Origin: Uranotaenia lowii | Taxonomy: Eukaryota; Arthropoda; Insecta; Diptera; Culicidae | Length of the DNA: 64,000 bases | NCBI RefSeq assembly: GCF_029784155.1 | Contig: NC_073692.1 | Coordinates: 430,633,324 to 430,697,323 of the forward strand | Direction of reading: 5' to 3' | Part shown: in pieces, positions 1 through 11,410 of the stretch | How positions within the stretch are numbered: position 1 is the first letter of the stretch | Layout of the letters: each line of letters opens with the position of its first letter | The notes under the pieces: generated by a model | Told to the model about the DNA's origin: nothing | Databases searched by the model: none | Seen by the model: the letters and a program-made list of their open reading frames with translations, nothing else | Made by a program: the position numbers and the translations under genes

Positions 1-3000
1 TTACAAAAATGACAAAAATGACAAAAATGACAAAAATGACAAAAATGACAAAAATGACAAAAATGACAAAAATGACAAAAATGACAGAAATGACAAAAAT
101 GACAAAAATGACAAAAATGACAAAAATGACAAAAATGACAAAAATGACAAAAATGACAAAAATGACAAAAATGACAAAAATGGCAAAAATGACAAAAATG
201 ACAAAAATGACAAAAATGACAAAAATGACAAAAATGACAAAAATGACAAAAATGACAAAAATGACAAAAATGACAAAAATGACAAAAATGACAAAAATGA
301 CAAAAATGACAAAAATGACAAAAATGACAAAAATGACAAAAATGACAAAAATGACAAAAATGACAAAAATGACAAAAATGACAAAAATGACAAAAATGAC
401 AAAAATGACAAAAATGACAAAAATGACAAAAATGACCAAAATGACCAAAATGACAAAAATGACAAAAATGACAAAAATGACAAAAATGACAAAAATGACA
501 AAAATGACAAAAATGACAAAAATGACAAAAATGACAAAAATGACAAAAATGACAAAAATGACAAAAATGACAAAAATGACAAAAATGACAAAAATGACAA
601 AAATGACAAAAATGACAAAAATGACAAAAATGACAAAAATGACAAAAATGACAAAAATGACAAAAATGACAAAAATGACAAAAATGACAAAAATGACAAA
701 AATGACAAAAATGACAAAAATGACAAAAATGACAAAAATGACAAAAATGACAAAAATGACAAAAACGACAAAAATGACAAAAATGACAAAAATGACAAAA
801 ATGACAAAAATGACAAAAATGACAAAAATGACAAAAATGACAAAAATGACAAAAATGACAAAAATGACAAAAATGACAAAAATGACAAAAATGACAAAAA
901 TGACAAAAATGACAAAAATGACAAAAATGACAAAAATGACAAAAATGACAAAAATGACAAAAATGACAAAAACGACAAAAATGACAAAAATGGCAAAAAT
1001 GACAAAAATGGCAACAATGACAAAAATGCCAATAATAACAAAAATGAAAAAATTGACAAAAATGACAAAAATGACAAAAATGACAAACATGACAAAAATG
1101 ACAAAAATGACAAAAATGACAAAAATGACAAAATTCACAAAAATGACAAAAATGACAAAAATGACAAAAATGACAAAAATGACAAAAAATGACAGAAATG
1201 ACAAAAATGCCCAAAATGCCAAAAATGCCAAAAATGACAAAAATGACAAAAATGAGAAAAATGAGGAAAATGACAAAAATGACAGAAATGACAAAAATGA
1301 CAAAAATGACAAAAATGACAAAAATGACAAAAATGACAAAAATGACAAAAATGACAAAAATGACAAAAATGACAAAAATGACAAAAATGACAAAAATGAC
1401 AAAAATGACAAAAATGACAAAAATGACAAAAATGACAAAAATGACAAAAATGACAAAAATGACAAAAATGACAAAAATGACAAAAATGACAAAAATGACA
1501 AAAATGACAAAAATGACAAAAATGACAAAAATGACAAAAATGACAAAAATGACAAAAATGACAAAAATGGCAACAATGACAAAAAATGACAAAAATGACA
1601 AAAATGACAAAAATGACAAAAACGACAAAAATGACAAAAATGACAAAAATGACAAAAATGACAAAAATGACAAAAATGACAAAAATGACAAAAATGACAA
1701 AAATGACAAAAATGACAAAAATGACAAAAATGACAAAAATGACAAAAATGACAAAAATGACAAAAATGACAAAAATGACAAAAATGACAAAAATGACAAA
1801 AATGACAAAAATGACAAAAATGACAAAAATGACAAAAATGACAAAAATGACAAAAATGACAAAAATGACAAAAATGACAAAAATGACAAAAATGACAAAA
1901 ATGACAAAAATGACAAAAATGACAAAAATGACAAAAATGACAAAAATGACAAAAATGACAAAAATGACAAAAATGACAAAAATGACAAAAATGACAAAAA
2001 TGACAAAAATGACAAAAATGACAAAAATGACAAAAATGACAAAAATGACAAAAATGACAAAAATGACAAAAATGACAAAAATGACAAAAATGACAAAAAT
2101 GACAAAAATGACAAAAATGACAAAAATGACAAAAATGACAAAAATGACAAAAATGACAAAAATGACAAAAATGACAAAAATGACAAAAATGACAAAAATG
2201 ACAAAAATGACAAAAATGACAAAAATGACAAAAATGACAAAAATGACAAAAATGACAAAAATGACAAAAATGACAAAAATGACAAAAATGACAAAAATGA
2301 CAAAAATGACAAAAATGACAAAAATGACAAAAATGACAAAAATGACAAAAATGACAAAAATGACAAAAATGACAAAAATGACAAAAATGACAAAAATGAC
2401 AAAAATGACAAAAATGACAAAAATGACAAAAATGACAAAAATGACAAAAATTACAAAAATGACAAAAATGACAAAAATGACAAAAATGACAAAAATGACA
2501 AAAATGACAAAAATGACAAAAATGACAAAAATGACAAAAACGACAAAAATGACAAAAATGACAAAAATGACAAAAATGACAAAAATGACAAAAATGACAA
2601 AAAATTACAAAAATGACAAAAATGACAAAAATGACAAAAATGACAAAAATGACAAAAATGACAAAAATGACAAAAATGACAAAAATGACAAAAATGACAA
2701 AAATGACAAAAATGACAAAAATGACAAAAATGACAAAAATGACAAAAATGACAAAAATGACAAAAATGACAAAAATGACAAAAATGACAAAAATGACAAA
2801 AATGACAAAAATGACAAAAATGACAAAAATGACAAAAATGACAAAAATGACAAAAATGACAAAAATGACAAAAATGACAAAAATGACAAAAATGACAAAA
2901 ATGACAAAAATGACAAAAATGACAAAAATGACAAAAATGACAAAAATGACAAAAATGACAAAAATGACAAAAATGACAAAAATGACAAAAATGACAAAAA

Positions 3001-4300
3001 TGACAAAAATGACAAAAATGACAAAAATGACAAAAATGACAAAAATGACAAAAATGACAAAAATGACAAAAATGACAAAAATGACAAAAATGACAAAAAT
3101 GACAAAAATGACAAAAATGACAAAAATGACAAAAATGACAAAAATGACAAAAATGACAAAAATGACAAAAATGACAAAAATGACAAAAATGACAAAAATG
3201 ACAAAAATGACAAAAATGACAAAAATGGCAACAATGACAAAAATGACAATAATAACAAAAATGACAAAAATGAAAAAATTGACAAAAATGACAAAAATGA
3301 CAAAAATGACAAAATTCACAAAAATGACAAAAATGACAAAAATGACAAAAATGACAAAAATGACAAAAATGACAAAAAATGACAGAAATGACAAAAATGC
3401 CCAAAATGCCAAAAATGACAAAAATGACAAAAATGAGAAAAATGAGGAAAATGACAAAAATGATAAAAATGACAAAAATGACAAAAATGACAAAAATGAC
3501 AAAAATGACAAAAATGACAAAAATGACAAAAATGACAAAAATGACAAAAATGACAAAAATGACAAAAATGACAAAAATGACAAAAATGACAAAAATGACA
3601 AAAATGACAAAAATGACAAAAAAGACAAAAAAGACAAAAATGACAAAAATGACAAAAATGACAAAAATGACAAAAATGACAAAAATGACAAAAATGACAA
3701 AAATGACAAAAATGACAAAAATGACAAAAATGACAAAAATGACAAAAATGACAAAAATGACAAAAATGACAAAAATGACAAAAATGACAAAAATGACAAA
3801 AATGACAAAAATGACAAAAATGACAAAAATGACAAAAATGACAAAAATGACAAAAATGACAAAAATGACAAAAATGACAAAAATGACAAAAATGACAAAA
3901 ATGAAAAAAATGAAAAAAAAGACAAAAATGACAAAAATGACAAAAATGACAAAAATGACAAACATGACAAAAATAACAAAAATGACAAAAATGACAAAAA
4001 TGACAAAAATGACCAAAATGACAAAAATGACAAAAAAGACAAAAAAGACAAAAATGACATAAATGACAAAAATGACAAAAATGACAAAAATGACAAAAAT
4101 GACAAAAATGACAAAAATGACAAAAATGACAAAAATGACAAAATTGACAAAATTGACAAAATTGACAAAAATGACAAAAATTACAAAAATTACAAAAATT
4201 ACAAAAATGACAAAAATGACAAAAATGACAAAAATGTTAAAAGTGACAAAAATGACAAAAATGTTAAAAATGGCATAAGTGACAAAAAATGACAAAAATA
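1..4300. repeat. Satellite array of a 9-bp unit, (ATGACAAAA)n
   Basis: Almost every base from 1 to about 4290 fits tandem copies of ATGACAAAA, roughly 475 copies, and the array continues beyond the left edge. Because the unit is 9 bp, long stretches are open in several frames and translate as Met-Thr-Lys or Asn-Asp-Lys repeats; these are not genes. Single-base length changes (an extra A near 1184, 1585, 2600, 3376 and 4285) shift the frame. Clusters of variant units occur near 1010-1270 and again near 3227-3450. Between about 1640 and 2600 the units are nearly pure. From 3600 to 4290 they become more divergent, and the array fades out by about 4340. Confidence 0.97.
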
Positions 4301-4340
4301 TGAAAATTGAAAAATATCACAAAAATGTCAAAAAACAAAA

Positions 4341-5200
4341 TGTTGGGAATGTGGAAGTAATATTCTAAATCAGTTCATTTAACTGTTACGACCAGCTCGT
4401 ACATCAGCAGCAGAACATATCACACATCTCCAATTTCCAGATGTAACATGTTGAAAATTCTCCAGTGTTATGAAAGTGTTATACACTTCAACGTACTTTC
4501 ATGCGACTGAACTGTGGAATAACAGGGTCCATTACAGCACATCTCTCTGTCTCTGTTGAGTACAGTTACGCGACTCAGCTGGACTACGTGCAGTGCAGAG
4601 CTTAAAATAGCCAATTGGCGAGGTGGCGTCTGATAGCTTCGTTGAGTCCTGGCCAATGTAACAATTACAAGAACGGCGAAGGAAATTCTAAAATCCCGAA
4701 ACATGTGCTCTCGCAAAACCACAACAACGGATTTTTCGCACGCTCTAAAACGGTAAAATTGCAACGTGCACTGGAATAGATTCTAGCCTTGTACCGTGCA
4801 CTAGATAATTGTGGGTACATGAGAACTCCTAGTTCGTTTTGGACAAAATACTGACCTATGGTCGTTGAGTAGCTCTCCTAGTACAGTAGGACGATTATTA
4901 TTGACTATCTCTGTAAGCACTTAAATTGAAAATTTTTGTTTCTTCCGTCTCTAACGTAAAAAAGTTCATTTTAAATATTGAAATTGAAAACGAAGGTTAA
5001 ATCATCCTCATATAAATGTTATAGATATAAGATTGAAAGAGTTTTTGATTCGAAACAACGTTATAATGAAGCGGCATTCCACTGTGACCTACCATCAGCC
5101 TCTTCGGGATCGATGAAATCCTCCGTCGGACGGGGAAAAATAGTCCTATGGAATGCCGGTAAAAAGAAACAACCTGCCATAGGTTTCATCGGCTGAGTCC
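4341..5200. other. Unassigned intergenic DNA
   Basis: Ordinary single-copy-looking sequence between the satellite and a GC-richer patch. Short open frames are present on both strands (for example 98 codons on the minus strand at 4468-4764) but have no recognisable domain, splice context or codon pattern. I see no gene here. Confidence 0.5.
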
Positions 5201-5460
5201 TCCAGGTGCCTCCAGGTTGTTTATTGGATTAGCGCGTTCTGGCCCGGGCCAGTCTTCGGTAGTCTATAAAACGGAGTGCGACTTAGGTTACCATTTTTGA
5301 TGGCCACGGTTGGTCACAGTGAACGGTTTTTCGCGACTTTCTCCGGGCTCCGAGCGCGCGTGGGATTCTAGTGCCACAGCGATTCTGGCCTAGTGGTGCG
5401 CCTATTCGGTTATTGGTTATCTCTTAGTGGTGATTTCCGAAAGGTATGGTTTCATTTAAG
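5200..5460 (+). promoter_or_regulatory. Candidate core promoter or LTR fragment with TATA box
   Basis: A locally GC-richer patch contains CTATAAAACGGAG, with the TATA core at about 5264-5270. No clean arthropod initiator lies 30 bp downstream, and no coding exon follows. It could be the U3/R part of a decayed LTR, a distant promoter, or chance. I could not find a second LTR copy or a primer-binding site. Low confidence. Confidence 0.2.
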
Positions 5461-5941
5461 AGGGTATGGATCTTCATGAGGTGGTGGTCTTTTTGATCTC
5501 ATAAAACGATTCTCAAAGGTGTTATAAAGAAATGTTGAGGCTACGGGACATTGAGATAATCACAATTGGCAATTGAAGGACAATTCAAAATAATCAAAAT
5601 TACCATTTGGTGATTAGTGAGTGAAGTGAGTCCTTCCATAAATCATCCTAGCTATTTAATAGTTATTGCCGTTCCTATAAACAAACCTAAAATTTAGTGA
5701 AAACGGTGCTTTTGAGAACTTTTGAAAGAAGAAAAACTCATTATCAAAAAACATGGTACAGAATATTGGAATTAAATAAAAGTGAACCACTGAATATTCA
5801 ACCTTAATTAAAGTGTGGATTTTTGATTGAACCGAAACCTAGTAGTAATTAAGTGAAATCGGCTGAAGAATGAGTACAAAGTAAAAAAAAGGTCTACTGG
5901 ACCTAAAACTCCTTTGGCTGGTTGCATTGCTTAAAATCACC

Positions 5942-6125
5942 GACCGTGGCGTAGTGGAGAGCTTTCTAAGCCGATGACCAACCTTGGTCACAAAATACAT
6001 AGTATTCATTTTATTGGCTCGTGGTTTTAACATTTGTTAAGTGCTAGCAACAGTGACATTTTATTGATGTTGAAACTAAGTCTAACGTGAAATGTTTAAC
6101 TTAAAAAAATCAAACAAAAAAAATT
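5942..6125 (+). mobile_element. tRNA-derived SINE copy (same family as 10238-10480)
   Basis: GACCGTGGCGTAGTGGAGAG resembles a tRNA box A region. The sequence after it (CATAGTA, GTGGTTTTA, CATTTGTTAAGTGCTAGC) matches, base for base with scattered changes, the SINE at 10238-10480. The copy is decayed: its box B region is shortened, and it ends in A-rich sequence near 6100-6125. No clear target duplication was found. Confidence 0.6.
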
Positions 6126-7469
6126 GGTAACTCACCGACTCTAGTGTAACTTTCAAGTGCATATCCAGCTGCTCAGGATAACATTTGCTTTCTGGGCCTT
6201 AACTGCCTTTGTAGTCCATACTCGTCTGTGTGAAAAATTATGTTACCATCGTCCATTTTTTTGTTTCAAACAGGAACTCCAAACAGATAAAATGGGATCT
6301 ATCAGGAAGAAGTGGAAAATCATACAGATAATTAATCAATTGTGAATTCTGGTAATTTTGTACAAACAATATCTTATACAGCCAAAAGTTCATGAGTTCA
6401 AACAAAGCTCCATGCAATCCTCTTGTTAATTTCGGTTCACTTCATTCTGCCAATATTTGTCAAAAAAAAAACTTTGTAGAGACGTCTGCAGTCTGGAATC
6501 GCTGAGAACTACCCGGCGAACAACACTACGCCCCACTAGACTTGCTCACTCGCACTAGAACATTTCAGGAAGAGCTGCATCGGCATTCGAGGGCCTAACA
6601 GGTTCCAGCTTCTCTATTAGTGGAAACTGCCCTGGGTAATTATACCACTAGGTAGTTACTGAATAACATGACATGAACAAATTACATTTTTCCGACTACG
6701 ATTTTGACACACGCGGAAAAAATGCATTCGATTCCGACAACGCCTACTTCACTTTCAGTCTTGGATCTCTTGAGAAGAATGTTGTATTCAAGAAAAACCA
6801 AAAAAGTGACATTCTCCAAACAATTGGTCAGGTATCATAATCTCATTTAAAAAATCTGCAAAAAAAATCTGTGGATCGTTTGGATCATAAAAAGAACTTT
6901 TTTGACTACAAGCGTTTTTAAAATAAAAAATAAGTTGTAATTTGACAAGTATGTATGGTATATTTTAATACATACTTTAAAGCTTAAGGCTGAGAAATAT
7001 CATTACCTATAGCAAAAATTTAGTTAACTGAGCCAAAGGTTCACTGCCATAAGTTCTTTCATTTAAATCACTTCTGTCTTATTAATCGAAGATAAGATAT
7101 AGAGCATAAATTTGTTTTTTTATAAGTTAAATTTTGAGCAAGAAAAAGGGATGGTTGGTGAGTTGATCCCATTCCCACATTCCCAATTCTTTGCCTTGAA
7201 CTTATGTTAGATTTTTGTAATAACAGGCCTATGTTGTTCATTTTTTTAATTTAAAAAATGATTCAAAAATAATTAAGTACGGTGATTTCTTGTACAAGAC
7301 GGCTGCCACTCAAAATGAGCTCCATTATCACAAAAAGCGAGCATGAAAACACTTTATTAATCTACAAATTTTCAGTACAACATTTTCTGCCTGATTGTGT
7401 GTTGTTTTTTAAATTTTGATAACAACTCTGGGAACATATAATGTTTAACTTGATAAAAAAAAATGAGTT
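6126..7469. other. Unassigned AT-rich intergenic DNA
   Basis: No coding region, RNA gene or element boundary could be supported here. Only short frames without recognisable content are present. Confidence 0.5.
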
Positions 7470-8318
7470 ACTTCAATTACAAATAATTGCCCTACTAAAC
7501 ATTCCACCAAACTTTTCTGCAAATGAAAAAGTCGTCTTCATAGCTGACAGATACAACGAAATTCTAAGTCTCGCTACAATGCAATAACAGTGAATGCAAA
7601 GGTGAAGAGGAACTGTCCGTGGATGACTTTCGATGTCTTGAAACTGATGTCAACCAAAGACAAGATCTGGAAGTACTGTAAACGTAACCCTGCGGATGCG
7701 CACGCAGAGACCCTCTTGAAAAACGTCTCAAACAGACTGTCAAAATTCAATAATCAATGCAAACGGTCGTATTACCTTCGGCAAACGGCAACTTCAAAGC
7801 AATCTTGGTAATTTGTCAATGAAGCTCTGAGTCGTAAGTCCGAAGACCATAGAAAAATCACGTTGAAGTTTGGAGTGGTATTTCAAACTGATCCAGTTCA
7901 GGTTTCGAATAGTATCAACGATCACTTCTGCAACGTAGGGAATCAACTGGCTTCAAACACCATCACCAATAGGGATAATCAGCGTTTCAATACAATACGA
8001 CAAAATTTTCATTCCTTATCCTTGAGACAGGCATTTGTTGCTGAAGTGTTGTTAGAAATCAGTAATCTTGACTCCAATAAATCTCCTGGTCCTGATAGTA
8101 TCACTGTGATCAGTGATATCATCATGGCCTAAGTGAAAGCCCACCACATGGCGTTTTCGAATACCCGACAGACATCTTTAATGAAATTATCGAAACCGGT
8201 GTCTAACCCGATGCACTAAAATTAGCCGCGTTACGCCTAATCTGGCGATAGATCAAATGTGTTAAACTACGGACCAATCTCAACGCTCTCCATCTTGAAT
8301 AAAGCCATCGACAAACTA

Positions 8319-8557
8319 CACAGTAAACGAAAATTACCGAGTTCGGTAATTTTTTTACCGAAATCCTAACATGTGTAAATCGTTAAACTGTTCGGTAATT
8401 TTTTCGGTAAAAAATAAACGAACATCGGTAAATGAAGAATCGATTTACCGATGTTCGTTTATTTTTTACCGAAAAAATTACCGAATAGTTTAACGATTTA
8501 CACATGTTAGGATTTCGGTAAAAAAATTACCGAACTCCGTAATTTTCGTTTACTGTG
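8319..8557. mobile_element. Palindromic MITE (239 bp) with TA target duplication
   Basis: Two 115-base arms (8319-8433 and 8443-8557) are inverted copies differing at only about two positions, separated by a 9-base loop. The ends are CACAGTAAACGAAAATTAC. TA flanks both sides (8317-8318 and 8558-8559), as expected for Tc1/mariner-mobilised elements. It interrupts the LINE reverse transcriptase between codons that otherwise continue directly. No coding capacity. Confidence 0.9.
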
Positions 8558-8836
8558 TACTTTTCACAACAAGGTATGACCTCATAAGCCCACGCCAGTA
8601 TGGCTTCCGAATAAAATGCAGCACCTTAAGCGCAAATTCTGAACTATTGGAGGATGTGTACGATGATTTGGGCAATCGTAAATATGTTGGTGCCCTGTTC
8701 TTGGGTCTGAGAAAAGCGTTCGATACGATTGATCATTCGTTGCTACTACAGAAACTGGAACGGTATGCGATACGAGGACAGCCCCTCCGGTTAATCGAAA
8801 TCTTTTTAACAGCTCGTCATCAATTTGTGTCCTTAA

Positions 8837-9440
8837 CCTTCCGAAGCCGTTCGCTAAATATCCGTTTCGGAGAAATTTGAGTTGTAGCTTGATTTCGTTC
8901 TCCTGGCTGGGAATGTAAACCGATTTTGATGATATTATATTCATTGTGTAGGTAATTTATTCTTATAACTCAACATTTCAAAATAAAGTCGAAATGTATT
9001 ACCAGGTTATCAGAAACTGGTTCAGAAAGTAAAAAGTCCGAAAAATCAATTTTATTTTTAAAATACTCATAACTTCTGACAGCTTTTCTGTATTCAAGTG
9101 TTTTATTGATGTTTGAAATCGTCAAGAATTCATCTATCCGACGATGTATAGATATGTTGGGGTCCAATGAAAGTTTTGATCGCCATCACAGATCTTCCGG
9201 TAGAAAAAAAATCTTACTTTAAAAAACGACATCCAGTTTTGGCTTTGCTCAGCTGTATTTCTTTTCCACTTAACCGATTTTCAAAACTCAAATTTTTATT
9301 TATTGCCGTTAATTCGATCATTATTTTCATAGAACATACTTAGTCAGTCAAAATTACCAGTTCATCAGTATTTTGAAGTGATGATAAAGATGTTTGAAAT
9401 GTGCGCTTCGGGTCATATTGACCCGAACAGCTTTGGAGGG
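8837..9440. mobile_element. TTAA-flanked MITE (604 bp), piggyBac-like target
   Basis: The element is bounded by TTAA at 8833-8836 and 9441-9444. Terminal inverted repeats are CCTTCCGAAGCCGTTCG on the left and CCCTCCAAAGCTGTTCG as the complement of the right end, 14 of 17 identical. It splits the LINE reverse transcriptase, which resumes immediately after the right end. No transposase is encoded. TTAA duplication is characteristic of piggyBac-type elements; the family assignment is inference. Confidence 0.83.
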
Positions 9441-10237
9441 TTAAAAGGAGTATTGTGCGCCAAAAGGCCTATAACGACAGAAGTACCACAGGAAAGCACC
9501 CTGCGCCCACTGATGTTCTTGGTCTTTATCAACGATCTCCTTATGATGAACCTGCAAGGCTTCGGCTTTTCGCCGACGATGCCTTGATCTCGTATAGCAA
9601 TACCATCCCCTTCTGATAGTGGAATGGATTGGAAATGATTTGGAAGCCCTCCAGGAATACTTCAACTGTAATCTTCTCTCGTTGAACTTATCGAAAATCT
9701 CGTACATGCTATTCAATTCCGGACGTGGCTGCCATTGAAAGGTACGATAATTGAACGTGTACGCGAGTTCATATATTTAGGATTACGTTTGGACGATACT
9801 TTAAGCTGGACAGCTCACATAAAGCGCCTCAAAAGAACATTGGCTCCAGTCTGTGCGACTGTTTGGAAATTTTCTGCGATTATTCCCACCCATTGCCTGA
9901 AAAACGTAACTTTGGATTGTTTCACTCGAGGTTGCAATACCTTGTATCACTTTGGGGAAAACCGGCAAAAGTCGTCTAAGAGAGCTGCCGGCTATGCAAA
10001 ATAGAGCCCTGAAGCTGTATTTAGATTGCCGAATCTATACCCGTCAGAACTGTTATATGCTATGGTCGATTCAGTCCTGCCCATACGAGATGCTCAGGAG
10101 TTCAAAACCCTCGTATTCACCCACAAACTTCTGACAAGCAGTGATACTCAACACAACATGCGCTCCGAAAGAATGACGTCACACCGCTTGTCCAGAAATG
10201 CGAATCATCTCTGCCTATTCAGAGTGGAATTGCCGCC

Positions 10238-10480
10238 GCCCGTGGCGTAGAGGATAGCCTTAAAGTCTTCTAAGCCAGGGGGTATGAGATCGAATCCCGG
10301 TCACGGCATACATAGTACACTTTCAGTGGGTTGGTGGTTTTAGCATTTGTAAGGTGCTAGCCATCATATCCTCGAAAGATGTACGCTTAGAGTTAAGAAA
10401 AAAGGAATCTCTTCGAGGAAACTTCATGTTTCATTGAGATCCTGTATGTGTTTGTGTTCGTTTTTTCAAAAAAAAAAAAA
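10238..10480 (+). mobile_element. tRNA-derived SINE with poly-A tail
   Basis: GCCCGTGGCGTAGAGGATAG provides a box A-like start and GATCGAATCCC a box B-like element about 45 bases later, so the head at 10238-10305 could fold like a tRNA. A unique tail follows and ends in 13 or so A residues at 10468-10480. It lies inside the 3' part of the LINE, whose coding pattern resumes right after the poly-A. A second, older copy is at 5942-6125. No convincing target duplication was seen. Confidence 0.8.
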
Positions 10481-10751
10481 TCGGAATCTGGGAAGAAGAA
10501 ACCTAGCTACTTTGCAAGTAAACTCTACATTGATCTACCAGACATCCTAAAACAGTGTTCATCGCCCTTCCGCTTCAAATCTCAACTGATATCAATTTGC
10601 AAAAAAAAAACATCCAAATTTCTCTAAAAGTATCCCTGCACCACATTGCTAAAAAAAATGTTATCTTTTACTCACGCACCTCCGCCTAGACACCACCGCC
10701 CAAAACCACCTCAACCAGCCGTACCCACCGATCGTCAAAATACCCCACCAC

Positions 10752-11136
10752 CAAGGTTGCGAAAAAAATCTGTGTTTTGGGGAAAAACAAATCTGACTTT
10801 CTGTGATTTTACCCGAAAATTCTGTGACGGTTTCTGTGATGTCTTTTACATAAATTTCATTCAAAAGGCATGACAAATTGCGTCTCTTTTAATTTCACTT
10901 AAGACAAATCAATTAACATTACCAATTTTGTCATATTCTTTCAGTTCAAAGATAATTATCCAAAATTTTATTGTCATAAAACTGGAGTTTTGAAAAAAAA
11001 AACGTCCAAAACTTTTAAATTCCGTGAAATCTGTGAATATTTTGAAAACTCTGCGTTCTGTGGCACAGATTTTGTGATGAAAATTTGCTCAAAGTTCTGT
11101 GAAATTATAGATTTTTATGTGATTTTGGCAACCTTG
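10752..11136. mobile_element. hAT-like MITE (385 bp) with exact 8-bp target duplication
   Basis: CCCACCAC occurs immediately before (10744-10751) and after (11137-11144) the element. The ends are inverted: CAAGGTTGCGAAAA on the left and CAAGGTTGCCAAAA as the complement of the right end. The interior repeats phrases built on TTCTGTGA and ATCTGTG and encodes nothing. An 8-bp duplication is the signature of hAT transposases; assignment to hAT is by that rule only. Confidence 0.88.
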
Positions 11137-11410
11137 CCCACCACCCGTCTCCACCAGAATGCTACCAAACCTACGCTAAAGACAAGTGCAAATATATTCA
11201 ATATATTTTTACAAAATTTTGAATTGATGAACAAATAACTCCAAGCATTCAAAGGGTGACACCCTTTTTCGCTCACTGGAATGCTCTTATGTTCTGTGAA
11301 AACAACATTTTAAACGAATTGTTTCACTGTTTTGATAGAGTTTTGTGCCTGTAGGCTTGTAAGGAGCTTTACTCCAGCGAGCTTTCCCTGTCCGAGGAAA
11401 AAAAAATATA

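Larger units (their letters stand above)
7470..11410 (+). mobile_element. Degenerate CR1/Jockey-like LINE with four nested insertions
   Basis: Broken reading frames across this span read as one non-LTR retrotransposon reverse transcriptase. A pre-RT region covers 7590-8130 and includes the pre-palm motif NKSPGPDSI. An RT block at 8580-8835 contains KAFDTIDHSLLLQKLE. After a gap, RT resumes at 9455-9720 with VPQ-STLRPLMFLVFINDLL and the catalytic FADDA motif encoded at 9569-9583. The thumb and tail continue to about 10230 and again at 10485-10620. The endonuclease domain is absent, so the copy is 5' truncated, and it carries stops and frameshifts. The gaps are explained by insertions at 8319-8557, 8837-9440, 10238-10480 and 10752-11136. 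The 3' end is probably the A-rich stretch near 11400. The clade is inferred from motif style. Confidence 0.82.

Noticed and set aside
1..4295. Very long open frames of Met-Thr-Lys, Asn-Asp-Lys, Phe-Leu-Ser or Phe-Val-Ile repeats
   Set aside because: They are direct consequences of a stop-free 9-bp satellite, occur in several frames on both strands and shift with single-base slips.
5080..5870. Solo LTR
   Set aside because: TATA-bearing GC-richer patch suggested it, but no terminal TG...CA with target duplication or second copy could be found.
10238..10305. Functional tRNA gene
   Set aside because: Same reasoning: tRNA-like head of a poly-A-tailed SINE with a second decayed copy at 5942.
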